A stretch of DNA of 64,000 bases from Paenibacillus_L residui (GTDB lineage Bacteria; Bacillota; Bacilli; Paenibacillales; NBRC-103111): the NCBI RefSeq assembly GCF_042677205.1, contig NZ_JBHTIU010000013.1, forward strand, positions 8,392 through 72,391. Reading direction: 5' to 3'. The notes under the pieces were generated by a model that did no database searches, was not told the DNA's origin, and saw only the letters and a program-made list of their open reading frames with translations. The translations under genes and the position numbers were made by a program. Below, one piece after another: positions 44,913-53,772 of this stretch. Numbering within the stretch: position 1 is the first letter of the stretch; each line of letters begins with the position of its first letter.

Positions 44913-44992
44913 TTCTATCAGCGCGGATGATGGAAACGGTCGGGATAAAGTAATAAAATAGCGATAATTACAAAGGAAGGAAAATTGGTGAT

Positions 44993-46792
44993 GTGATGCA
45001 TGCTGTGAAGCGTTTTATAAACCGGATAACTCCTGCCAAGTTGAAGTATCGTTTCTTTTATGCATTTATCCTGTTCGTACTGATCCCTATTGGGGGCATT
45101 CAAATCTATCAGTTCAACAAGCTGGAAAGCTTGATTGAATATCGAATCAGCGAGCTAAATGAAAACCAGTTGGAACAAATCGCGCAATCGTTCGAAATGA
45201 TGAAAAGCAACATCATCCTGTCCATGCTGACCTTGGAGAATGATAACAACGTCATGGCCATCTTGAAAACACCTTCGCAATACGAGCGAGTGGAGAGAAT
45301 CAGTATGCTGGAGGAAAGATTCAACACGCTGCAAACCTATGAGTACAGCTCATATGTGCAATATTCACTAACGGATAATTACGGCAACCACTACAGCTCC
45401 TCCAAATCGGCAGAAAACGGCAATCAGGTCATCCCGGAGAAGGGATTTAATCGCCTGCTGCATGAGGATACTTCCTATCACTTGCTGCTAAGGGAAACAG
45501 ACAGAAACGAATTATGGGATCGTTCGCCCCTGTTCACCTTATTCTCGGTAGTTAAAGATGCGAACAATGAACCGATCGGCATGTTGCGGATCCGGCTTGA
45601 TTATAAAGAATGGTTCAAGTCCATCGCCAAGGAAATATCCACAGGTCAAAGGTACTTCATTTCGGATGCCGACGGACAGATCATCGCCCAGACGAAAAAC
45701 GGGCTGCCCTTGCAAAACGGCATCGTTCAACAGCTTATTTCCAAACAGCGCGAAGGCGGCTTCCCCACTTATTACATTGACAAAACAACGAATGCTCTCA
45801 TTAACATCCGATATCTTCCATCGCTTGATTGGTATATTATCAACCTTTTCCCTTTGGATTTGTTTTTGGGAGATTTAAAGGCCATGCGGGATCAGGTATT
45901 AGTTACGTTATATATCATGTTCGGTATTTTCGCGGTCATCACCTTGCTTATTTCCGCTTCCATTACTCGCCCTCTACAGCAGCTGCAGGTGAAAATGATG
46001 GAAATGGTCCGCAAAAATCTGAAGCTGCATCTTCCCGAGGATCAATATAAAGGGGAGATTCTGGGGCTCCACCAAGCCTTCAATCAAATGGTTTACGATA
46101 TTAATCATTTAGTGGCCCAATTGAAGATTGAAGAACGGCAGAAGGAAGCGATTCATTCCCAGATGCTATTGAACCAGATCAATCCCCACTTTTTATTAAA
46201 CACGCTGAATTCCATCAAATGGATTGCTTTGGATGACAAAAATGAGACCATCGCGGAGATCTGCGTATCCCTGGGTAAATTGTTGGAATCCGGCTTGAAT
46301 TCGGAGGTCGAACTGATCTATCTGAAAGACGAAATCGACTTGGTAGGCTCTTATGTGTATATTCAAAAATATCGCTACGATAATCTGTTTGACATCGTAT
46401 ACGAGGTGGATTCCACCCTAGATTATGCATTGGTGCCCAAGCTCGGTCTGCAAACTCTTGTGGAAAATGCGATCCATCATGGGTTCTACCAGATGGAGTC
46501 GGGGGGGATCATCGTTGTTCGTGCTTATACGGAAAATAAGAAGCTGCATATTGAAGTCGAGGACAACGGGATCGGTCTGGAATATGCGAAACAGGTCGCG
46601 TTCAAACGTAGTCGAAGGGGCATCGGACTTGCCAACTTGCGGGAAAGATACCGCCTTTTGTTCAGAGAGGATGCGGAAATTAAGATCATTCCGCTTACCC
46701 GGGGGACGAAAGTAAAGCTCTCGTTTCCGTTACTGATTTCGATTCCTTACAGCTTGGGAGGGTTGAGTCATGTGGAGAATTCTAATTGTTGA
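44993..46792 (+). CDS. YesM-type sensor histidine kinase
   Basis: This 599-residue membrane kinase has helix 1 at about 22-42, an extracellular dCACHE-like region (about 45-295), helix 2 at about 300-325 and a HAMP linker. The His_kinase domain has QINPHFLLN with His399 as acceptor candidate, and the HATPase domain has DNGIGLEYA and RGIGLANLRERYR. AAGGAAGG lies upstream; GTG 44993 and ATG 44996 are both possible starts. It overlaps the regulator gene by 23 bases and presumably senses a sugar released by the preceding secreted proteins. Confidence 0.92.
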   Translation: MMHAVKRFINRITPAKLKYRFFYAFILFVLIPIGGIQIYQFNKLESLIEYRISELNENQLEQIAQSFEMMKSNIILSMLTLENDNNVMAILKTPSQYERVERISMLEERFNTLQTYEYSSYVQYSLTDNYGNHYSSSKSAENGNQVIPEKGFNRLLHEDTSYHLLLRETDRNELWDRSPLFTLFSVVKDANNEPIGMLRIRLDYKEWFKSIAKEISTGQRYFISDADGQIIAQTKNGLPLQNGIVQQLISKQREGGFPTYYIDKTTNALINIRYLPSLDWYIINLFPLDLFLGDLKAMRDQVLVTLYIMFGIFAVITLLISASITRPLQQLQVKMMEMVRKNLKLHLPEDQYKGEILGLHQAFNQMVYDINHLVAQLKIEERQKEAIHSQMLLNQINPHFLLNTLNSIKWIALDDKNETIAEICVSLGKLLESGLNSEVELIYLKDEIDLVGSYVYIQKYRYDNLFDIVYEVDSTLDYALVPKLGLQTLVENAIHHGFYQMESGGIIVVRAYTENKKLHIEVEDNGIGLEYAKQVAFKRSRRGIGLANLRERYRLLFREDAEIKIIPLTRGTKVKLSFPLLISIPYSLGGLSHVENSNC

Positions 46793-48251
46793 AGACGAAG
46801 TCCATGTAAGAAGATCGTTGAGGTCAAATATAAACTGGAATGCAAGCGGATTCGAGGTGATCGGCGAGGCAAGCAACGGATTAAGGGCACTGGAGTTTAT
46901 AGAAGAACATCAGCCGGATCTTGTGCTTTGCGATATCGTCATGCCGATCATGAATGGAATCGACCTTTTGAAGAAGACGAGGGAAGCAGGCCTGCCCTGT
47001 CTCTTTGTCATGCTGACCTGCATGAATGAATTTGAGTATGCACGACAGGCACTGCATAACGGGGCTTTTGATTATGTGTTGAAGCTGTCCATGAATGCCG
47101 AGGTCTTGCGGGATATATTAACGAAAGTGGATGAGCAGCTAAAGCGAATGGCGGGAGAAACATCGCTTCGATTATTTTACGAATATCGGCAATATTATCG
47201 GGAAATGTGGGAGAAGGTGACGGATGTTAAGCCCGAGAAGGGAAAACCGATTGAGAATAGAGCGGGAGAAATGATGCCGTTCGTTTCGGTCTGTTCGGTA
47301 CTGAATGGCACCGGTATTTTTTCGGTTGAAGATTTTAAGGCATTGAGGCTGGTGGAGGAAGACAAACATGCCGTTATCCACGAATTTTCCGCTCTCGGTC
47401 ACACCACTATGTTCTGTTGGAGCCGGCAAGAGCTTAAAGTGAATCCGCTTCGCGGCAGGGATGCGCCCTTCCCCATGGTCCTCTGTGCATCCGTACCCGG
47501 CTCGCAATTGCCGCAAGCGTGGAAAAGCACATTGCGGAAGCTGGACGAATTTTGGTATAGCGGGCAACAAGGATTTCGTTATTTCGAACAGGGAGATACA
47601 ACCGAAGAAAGCGGTCATTTCGTATCCTGGAAAATCGAGCGAAAGTTGATCCGATCTTTCGAGCAAATCAGAATAGAGGAATGTGAAGCCTTGATCAAAG
47701 ACATATGGGAGCGGATGGAACGGGGAGTATTTCCGATGCATGTGGTGAAACAGGCGGCGAATCAGTTCAGCCGATTGATGTTCCGCATCGCGCAACGTTC
47801 GGAGGCGGATACGGACGATCTTTCCGTTTGTACAAGTCACGAGGACTTGCTCGCCAAACTGTTGGCAAGATTAAGGGATGGAATGGGAGGAGGCAGGAGG
47901 GTGGAACCTTCCATGACCGATCATCATGAAATCAACAAAGTACTGGATTATATACATGAACATTACGACACCAATATCACTCTGAAATCACTTGCGCAAT
48001 TTGTTGCTCTGGAGGAGCACTATCTGAGCAGTTTGTTCAAGAAAAAAACAGGGGCCAATTTCATCGATTATTTGCATTGCCTTCGCATCGAGAAAGCCAA
48101 GCATTTCATGGACCATACGGATATGACCGTCAGTGAAGTGGGAAGACGGGTCGGGTTCCTGCATGATAATTACTTTATCAAAATATTTAAACGATATACG
48201 AACATGACCCCGAATATGTACAGGCATTCGGAGAAATGCCGAAATGCATAA
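46770..48251 (+). CDS. YesN-type response regulator with AraC DNA-binding domain
   Basis: This 493-residue regulator has a receiver domain (ILIVEDE; Asp55 in LCDIVMPIMNG; lysine in YVLKLSM), a middle region, and a C-terminal AraC domain. The latter has two helix-turn-helix motifs (ITLKSLAQFVALEEHYLSSLF and MTVSEVGRRVGFLHDNYFIKIF, ending TPNMYR). It is co-translated with its kinase. Immediately downstream lies an extended -10 promoter for the permease gene, its likely target. Confidence 0.92.
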   Translation: MWRILIVEDEVHVRRSLRSNINWNASGFEVIGEASNGLRALEFIEEHQPDLVLCDIVMPIMNGIDLLKKTREAGLPCLFVMLTCMNEFEYARQALHNGAFDYVLKLSMNAEVLRDILTKVDEQLKRMAGETSLRLFYEYRQYYREMWEKVTDVKPEKGKPIENRAGEMMPFVSVCSVLNGTGIFSVEDFKALRLVEEDKHAVIHEFSALGHTTMFCWSRQELKVNPLRGRDAPFPMVLCASVPGSQLPQAWKSTLRKLDEFWYSGQQGFRYFEQGDTTEESGHFVSWKIERKLIRSFEQIRIEECEALIKDIWERMERGVFPMHVVKQAANQFSRLMFRIAQRSEADTDDLSVCTSHEDLLAKLLARLRDGMGGGRRVEPSMTDHHEINKVLDYIHEHYDTNITLKSLAQFVALEEHYLSSLFKKKTGANFIDYLHCLRIEKAKHFMDHTDMTVSEVGRRVGFLHDNYFIKIFKRYTNMTPNMYRHSEKCRNA

Positions 48252-48282
48252 TATTGTTCTACCAAGTTCAAAACGTTGTGAA

Positions 48283-48311
48283 TTATGTGCGAAGGAGGAG
48301 GCTGATACAAT
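48283..48311 (+). promoter_or_regulatory. Extended -10 promoter of the permease gene
   Basis: TTATGT (48283-48288) and TACAAT (48306-48311) are 17 bases apart with TG at the extended position (TGATACAAT). The weak -35 box suits an activator, presumably the AraC-type regulator encoded just upstream. An ATG overlapping the -10 reads only three codons and is probably not translated. Confidence 0.65.
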
Positions 48312-48346
48312 GAATTTGTAAAAGAGCGTCAGAGGGAGGTGAATGA

Positions 48347-49261
48347 ATGCAAGGGGGAGCCATTGCAAGAAAGGCATGGCAGCATCGAGTGTTTTACTTC
48401 ATGCTGATTCCTGGTTTAGTATGGTACGTCGTCTACAAGTATGTTCCGATGTATGGCGCGATCATAGCATTCAAAGATTACGATATGTTGAGAGGAATCC
48501 TGTCCAGTCCATGGGCGGATCCATGGTACAAGTATTTTCAACAATTTTATGAATCGCCCTATTTTTCCCAACTGCTGATCAACACCATTACGATCAGTTT
48601 CTACAGACTGTTGTTTGGCACGGTGCCTCCCATATTGATGGCGCTTTTGTTCAACGAATGCCGGACGAACTGGTTCAGAAATCTGATTCAGACGATAAGC
48701 TACATGCCTCATTTCCTGTCGTGGGTCATTATCTATGGGATTTTGCTGGCCTTTCTTTCCCAATCCAGCGGGCTGTTGAATCGCTGGATCGTCGAGTGGG
48801 GCTGGAACGCGATTCCGTTTCTTCAGTCAACGGACTGGTTTCGCAGTATCCTGATCGGCTCGGATATTTGGCAGAATGCCGGATGGGGGGCGATTATTTA
48901 CTTGGCAGCGATGGCGGGAATCGATCCGACTCTCTATGAGGCTGCCAGAGTAGACGGAGCGAGCAGACTGCGAATGATCTGGCACATTACGCTCCCCGGA
49001 ATACGTAACGTTATCGTCCTGCTGTTAATTATGAGACTTGGCTATATGCTCGACGCCGGTTTCGATCAAATTTATATTTTTTATAACATTCAAGTTTATC
49101 CGGTAGCAGATATTATCGATACTTGGGTGTTCCGTACCGGTCTCCAGCAAATGAATTACAGCTTGGCATCGGCGGTCGGTTTATTCAAATCCGTAATCGG
49201 GCTCATTCTTGTTCTGGGAGCAAATAAGATTGCGAAGCAATGGGGGGAAGGCATTTGGTAA
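48347..49261 (+). CDS. LplB/YtePQ-type ABC transporter permease
   Basis: This 304-residue inner-membrane permease has six predicted helices, starting with FYFMLIPGLVWYVVYKYVPM, and the EAA loop EAARVDGASRLRMIWHITLPG. The C-terminus WGEGIW is normal for the family. GGGAGGTG precedes ATG 48347. In Paenibacillus this gene is normally followed by an LplC/YtcP permease and a LipO-type binding protein. Here the partner permease is missing and only the end of a binding protein remains, so the transporter is probably non-functional unless another locus supplies the parts. Confidence 0.9.
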   Translation: MQGGAIARKAWQHRVFYFMLIPGLVWYVVYKYVPMYGAIIAFKDYDMLRGILSSPWADPWYKYFQQFYESPYFSQLLINTITISFYRLLFGTVPPILMALLFNECRTNWFRNLIQTISYMPHFLSWVIIYGILLAFLSQSSGLLNRWIVEWGWNAIPFLQSTDWFRSILIGSDIWQNAGWGAIIYLAAMAGIDPTLYEAARVDGASRLRMIWHITLPGIRNVIVLLLIMRLGYMLDAGFDQIYIFYNIQVYPVADIIDTWVFRTGLQQMNYSLASAVGLFKSVIGLILVLGANKIAKQWGEGIW

Positions 49262-49264
49262 GAA

Positions 49265-49672
49265 GGGAATTCGCTAGTTGCACATGGGGAAGAAGGCAGG
49301 CATTGGAACAGAGAGAACGGAAAAATCGTTCGTACGGAATTAAGGGCGAAAGAAGTCGTGTTCATGTATCAATTGCTGGGAAGGAACGAAATGGAATATC
49401 TGGAGTCCGGATATCCGAAAGAGGCCATCGAATTTTCTGCAAATACCCCGCGTGTAGAAATCTTTAACGGGTACCTGGACATTCCGGACGGGTACAATCC
49501 TGCGGATGCCTACCGTTTCATGGAAGAGGAAATAGCAAAATTTATCTATGGCAAGCGTTCTATAAGCGAATATGACGATTTTCTGGAAAAACTGCTGACA
49601 ACGTTTAAATACCAATTGATGCTGGATTCGGCGGAAAAGCAGTTAAAAGAACTGGAGATTATCAAAAATTAA
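49265..49672 (+). pseudogene. C-terminal remnant of a LipO-type solute-binding lipoprotein
   Basis: The frame directly after the permease stop is open from 49262 to TAA 49670. It reads GEEGRHWNRENGKIVRTELRA, then YQLLGRNEMEY, PRVEIFNGY and finally ISEYDDFLEKLL with an EEEIAKFIYGKRS segment. This matches the last third of large LipO-type binding proteins, which are normally about 500 residues with a lipobox. A start at GTG 49358 would give only 104 residues without signal peptide. The missing permease and the first 350 or so residues were probably lost in one deletion whose join lies near 49262-49285. Confidence 0.78.
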
Positions 49673-49705
49673 GCTATGGACGGACCTTTATAGGGGGAGA
49701 AGGGG

Positions 49706-51985
49706 ATGAAACACAATTTATTGGCCGGGATCCCGGAAGCGCACACCCGGTACACGCAGCTGCCGAACGAGAAGGGGCATAATGCGGTATGGGATTTCGT
49801 ACGATCGCCCGACGACCGATTTTATATAAGCGTATGCGGCGAGAACGAAAAGCCGTTGACGGCTTTGCTGTATGAGTATTATCCGAAAACGGGGGAGCTG
49901 CGGCTGATCTTCGATGTGGCGGATGTCTGGATCGTCGATCCGGCGCATATGCCGCCGAGCAAAATTCACACGAGCATTGATTTTCTGCCGGACGGCCGGC
50001 TCATTATGGCAACCCACAACACGGCGCCGGCTCCCGGTCATAAGCAATGGATGTTCGAGCAGCATTATGAAGACCAGTGGGAAGGGTATCCCGGGTCCAT
50101 TGTGATGATCGTCAATCCCGACACGAACGAAGTGCAGGTCAGAGGAATTCCCGTACCGAGGGAAAGTATATATGGCGGCATGTTGGGAAACGATCCGAGA
50201 TACTATTATTTTCTCGGGTATATGAGGGGACATTTTTACCGGTTGGATCTGGAAACGAATGAGGTTAAAGATTATGGCAAGGTGTCAGAATATTCTTCAT
50301 GCAGACTGGCGAAGGACGATAAGGGACGCCTGTACGGCAGCTCTTTTACCGGAGGTATATGGAGATACGACCCCGAACGGGACGCCATCGAAGACCTGAA
50401 GATAAGATTCATGTCGCCACACGGAACCAAACAACGAAGGCAGTTTATTTTTGCACTTCGCTCCCCCCGAGGCACTTTGTTTATGGTCGATAATATGGAT
50501 GGGGAAATGATCGAGCTTCATCCGGAAACGCTGGAAGTGACCAGGCACGGTCCGGTTCATCTGCGCCATCAAATACCGAAGAACTCTTACGGGATCGGAG
50601 GGCTGGCTGCGGACGACAACTTCGTTCTGTATTACGGGTTGAAAACATACGACGAGTATTGCCCGATTCGGTTGGTCAGATGGGATATTTTAAGAGGAGG
50701 GGAGCCGGAAAATCTGGGACTCATCACTCCGGGCGGCAAAGATTCACAATACATTTGCGAGATGCTTTTCGACCGCAACGGTTGGCTTCACATGGTCGAC
50801 GTATGCGGGGAATTTTCCCCGTACGTATTGGCGGTTGATGTAAACAAGCTGCAGCCTCCGGGGGAAGATGCGCCAGACGCGCAGATTCGGCCTTATACCG
50901 AACCGGATTATAACGGGGTCGGAAGTCCGGCATTTATGCATATCGCGGCTGAGACGGTTCGCACTTTGCCGCTTCACCAGTATATGGGTTGGAAGGACAC
51001 TGCGGTTAAGCATGTCTATGCGATGGACGGCAAGGTTTATGCCATCAGCGGTAAAGAGAGCGTGTATCTAATCGAATCCGACTATAGCGGTGAGGAACCT
51101 AAGGAAATCGCGGTCGTCTACGACGAAGGCGCTCCGGTATCCTGTGTGAATGCCGGCAAGAACAAGGCTGCGTTGCTAACAACAGACGGAAGCATCGTAC
51201 TTATCGAGCTCGAACGGAACAGAGTGGGGCATAGGCTGAAGGTTCCTCAAGGTATCGAGCTTGTGAGACTCCACTTCATGCTGGAGGGGAACAAGCTGCT
51301 CGCCAGCGATTATGATGGAGCCGTGTACGTTTGTGACCTTGGCAGCGGCGGCTTCCGTATGCTGCACAATATACGAATGGAGACTAATGACGCGGAACCG
51401 GTGAAGCTGAGTGAACATCGTGTATTACTGTCTGCCAAAAACGACGAAATGCGGATCTATGATATAAGCGAAATGCGCTCTGAGACGCTCGCCATTCGAA
51501 CCCCTTCTATTAGAGGGAGGGCCTTCAGAGCGACAATAACAGGGGGAGCTGTTCTAGGGGACGGAACGATTGTGCTTGGAACGTACGACGGCATGCTGTT
51601 TACGCTCTCGTCAGACCTCCGCCGAACGACTGTGTACGGCAGGCTGCATTCCAGCGGCCAACTGCGGAATTTCATCAAGCGGAATCACGATGAAGTCATC
51701 GGGGTGTACGGCGGGACTAAGGATGCGGGGCATGTCTTTCATTTCTCGCGCGAATGCGGGTTCGTCGATTTGGGCAGGCCGCGTGTCGTTAAAGACAACA
51801 TTGAGCTGCGCGACATGGATACGGAGTGGGCAAGTATCCATTACATCTCCTCCCTCGCTTACGATCCGGCAGACGGATGGCTTTGCGTCGCGTCGGGAGA
51901 AGAATACGGGTGCATTGTCCGTTATAAAGATGTTGCGTTCCCGACCGGAATGTTTTGTGCCGCTTCGGATTCATGGTTGAGTTGA
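49706..51985 (+). CDS. Large beta-propeller protein of unknown function
   Basis: This 759-residue protein has no signal peptide and is built of repeated four-strand blades, with recurring phrases such as LFDVADVWIVDP, YRLDLETNEVKDYG, KGRLYGSSFTGGIWRYDPE, GRAFRATITGGAVLGDG and GTIVLGTYDGMLFTL. There are at least two propeller-like halves (about 1-400 and 420-759). I do not recognise a catalytic motif; the pattern resembles YncE/SMP30-like and polysaccharide-linked propellers. GGGGGAGAAGGGG precedes the ATG, 33 bases after the binding-protein remnant. It probably belonged to the same sugar-uptake operon and may process the imported ligand. Confidence 0.7.
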   Translation: MKHNLLAGIPEAHTRYTQLPNEKGHNAVWDFVRSPDDRFYISVCGENEKPLTALLYEYYPKTGELRLIFDVADVWIVDPAHMPPSKIHTSIDFLPDGRLIMATHNTAPAPGHKQWMFEQHYEDQWEGYPGSIVMIVNPDTNEVQVRGIPVPRESIYGGMLGNDPRYYYFLGYMRGHFYRLDLETNEVKDYGKVSEYSSCRLAKDDKGRLYGSSFTGGIWRYDPERDAIEDLKIRFMSPHGTKQRRQFIFALRSPRGTLFMVDNMDGEMIELHPETLEVTRHGPVHLRHQIPKNSYGIGGLAADDNFVLYYGLKTYDEYCPIRLVRWDILRGGEPENLGLITPGGKDSQYICEMLFDRNGWLHMVDVCGEFSPYVLAVDVNKLQPPGEDAPDAQIRPYTEPDYNGVGSPAFMHIAAETVRTLPLHQYMGWKDTAVKHVYAMDGKVYAISGKESVYLIESDYSGEEPKEIAVVYDEGAPVSCVNAGKNKAALLTTDGSIVLIELERNRVGHRLKVPQGIELVRLHFMLEGNKLLASDYDGAVYVCDLGSGGFRMLHNIRMETNDAEPVKLSEHRVLLSAKNDEMRIYDISEMRSETLAIRTPSIRGRAFRATITGGAVLGDGTIVLGTYDGMLFTLSSDLRRTTVYGRLHSSGQLRNFIKRNHDEVIGVYGGTKDAGHVFHFSRECGFVDLGRPRVVKDNIELRDMDTEWASIHYISSLAYDPADGWLCVASGEEYGCIVRYKDVAFPTGMFCAASDSWLS

Positions 51986-52009
51986 AATCCTTAGAAAACC
52001 CACGGTTTT

Positions 52010-52052
52010 GGCTGCAGGAGAGTAGTAACTTTCCTGCAGCCTTTATTTTTTT
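52010..52052 (+). terminator. Rho-independent terminator
   Basis: GGCTGCAGGA (52010-52019) and TCCTGCAGCC (52032-52041) form a perfect stem followed by TTTATTTTTTT. It ends the propeller gene. Confidence 0.9.
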
Positions 52053-52090
52053 GCAGGAGGGGATAACTCATGTTCCGTCGTCGCTTTTAT

Positions 52091-52143
52091 GAAAATGCGC
52101 AATTTCTGAGGCTAGAGCAGCCTCGGAAACTTGCGCTTTTTCC
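52091..52143. other. Long imperfect hairpin downstream of the terminator
   Basis: GCGCAA..TTTC.GAGGCT (from 52097) pairs with AGCCTCGGAAA..TTGCGC (to 52136), flanked by AAAA and TTTTT. It may be a second, bidirectional terminator insulating the cyd operon. No gene lies between it and cydA. Confidence 0.6.
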
Positions 52144-52278
52144 TTCATTGTGGTTGTGGGCCGCTTGAGCAGCATTCAAGCCTTTTTTCGCTTTTCTCTG
52201 CCTGCTGTTCTGCTCATAGAAGGCGAAAACGCTGCCATTAGGAAAGTTCGCTGTATTGTCATTTTAAGTCAGAATAAG

Positions 52279-52294
52279 TGTGACAAACATCACA
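52279..52294 (+). promoter_or_regulatory. Rex- or Fnr-type operator upstream of cydA
   Basis: TGTGACAAACATCACA contains a perfect TGTGA-N6-TCACA palindrome 72 bases before the cydA start. TTGTGA-type sites bind the NADH-sensing repressor Rex, and TGTGA-N6-TCACA also fits Fnr/Crp-family activators. Either would link cytochrome bd synthesis to low oxygen. The sequence alone does not separate the two. Confidence 0.75.
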
Positions 52295-52365
52295 TGTATG
52301 GCGAGGGGGATCGGTCATAATGGGGGGAAGGCGGTATACAAATAGAAGAGTTGGGGGAAACGTCA

Positions 52366-53772
52366 ATGGATATGGTTATTCTGTCGCGCATCCAATTCGC
52401 ATCGACGACTATTTTTCACTTTTTCTTCGTTCCGGTGTCGATCGGATTGGCCTTCCTGATTGCCATCATGGAAACCATGTATGTAGTTAAAGGGAATGAA
52501 GAATACAAGAAGATGGCGAAGTTCTGGGGGAAGCTGTTCCTGATTAACTTTGCCGTCGGAGTCGTTACCGGGATTATCCAGGAGTTCCAGTTCGGCATGA
52601 ACTGGTCGAATTATTCCCGCTTTGTGGGCGATGTTTTCGGCGCACCGCTGGCGGTCGAGGCGCTGCTGGCGTTCTTTATGGAATCGACGTTCATCGGCCT
52701 GTGGATCTTCGGCTGGGATAGGCTGTCCAAGAAGGTTCATCTCGCCTGCATTTGGCTTGTCGTCTTCGGCACCGTCATGTCTGCTTTCTGGATTCTTGCC
52801 GCGAATTCCTTTATGCAGCGACCGGTCGGCTTTACGATCAATAACGGCAGGGCGGAGATGAACGATTTCTTCGCTCTGATCACGAACGGTCAACTGCTGG
52901 TGGAATTTCCGCACACAATATTCGGAGCTTTGGCCACAGGCGCGTTCCTGATGGCGGGGATCAGTGCCTGGAAGCTGCTTAAGAAAAGCGATACGTCATT
53001 TTTCAGAAAATCGTTTCAGCTCAGTATTGTCGTTGCTCTCGTTACTTCCGTTCTGGTGGCTGTCTTCGGTCATCAGCAGGCGCAGTATCTGATCCAGACG
53101 CAGCCTATGAAAATGGCCGCCAGCGAAGGGTTGTGGGAGACGAGCGAGGACCCCGCCCCCTGGACGGTGATCGCCGCCATCGATCCGGATAAGCAGGAGA
53201 ACTCCATGGAATGGAAAATTCCATATTTGCTCAGCTTCCTGTCCTACAGTAAATTTACCGGCGAAGTAAGGGGCATGAAGGAGCTTCAAGCCGAGTATGA
53301 GCAGAGCTACGGGCCCGGAAACTACATTCCTCCGGTACGCACAACGTTCTGGAGCTTCCGCATCATGGTGGCGGCCGGAACGCTGATGATTTTGCTCGGC
53401 ATGTACGGTGTCTACTTGGCTGTGCGCAAGAAGCTCGGCCAGGGAAACCGTGTCTTTATGCGGCTAATGATCTTCTCGATCTTCCTGCCGCACATTGCCA
53501 ATGCATCCGGATGGATCATGACGGAGATCGGCCGACAGCCGTGGACCGTATTCGGGCTGATGCGCACAGAGGACAGCATATCGCCCAGTGTGACCGCCGG
53601 GGAGGTTCTGTTCTCGCTTATTGCTTTCTCGGCTATTTATACCGTACTGGCCATAGTCATGGTGTATTTGTTCCTGCGGGTGATCAAGCAAGGACCTGAC
53701 GCCGCTGCGCCAGTTGAATCTCGGGATTATGATCCGTTCGATCGGGAGGGATATCATGCTGTCTCTAAATGA
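52366..53772 (+). CDS. cydA: Cytochrome bd ubiquinol/menaquinol oxidase subunit I
   Basis: This 468-residue subunit of the high-affinity terminal oxidase carries all three hemes and the quinol site. Visible signatures include RIQFASTTIFHFFFVPVSIG at the N-terminus (heme b595/d ligand region), GIIQEFQFGMNWS, and the GRQPW motif in MTEIGRQPWTVFG near the second heme ligand. The size fits the short Q-loop type. GGGGGAA supports ATG 52366. Its last 17 bases overlap cydB. Expression should be controlled by the TGTGA-N6-TCACA palindrome upstream. Confidence 0.95.
   Translation: MDMVILSRIQFASTTIFHFFFVPVSIGLAFLIAIMETMYVVKGNEEYKKMAKFWGKLFLINFAVGVVTGIIQEFQFGMNWSNYSRFVGDVFGAPLAVEALLAFFMESTFIGLWIFGWDRLSKKVHLACIWLVVFGTVMSAFWILAANSFMQRPVGFTINNGRAEMNDFFALITNGQLLVEFPHTIFGALATGAFLMAGISAWKLLKKSDTSFFRKSFQLSIVVALVTSVLVAVFGHQQAQYLIQTQPMKMAASEGLWETSEDPAPWTVIAAIDPDKQENSMEWKIPYLLSFLSYSKFTGEVRGMKELQAEYEQSYGPGNYIPPVRTTFWSFRIMVAAGTLMILLGMYGVYLAVRKKLGQGNRVFMRLMIFSIFLPHIANASGWIMTEIGRQPWTVFGLMRTEDSISPSVTAGEVLFSLIAFSAIYTVLAIVMVYLFLRVIKQGPDAAAPVESRDYDPFDREGYHAVSK

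Noticed and set aside
48310..48321. Three-codon minicistron with a strong GGAGGAGG site
   Set aside because: Its ATG overlaps the extended -10 box TGATACAAT, so transcription probably begins downstream of it.
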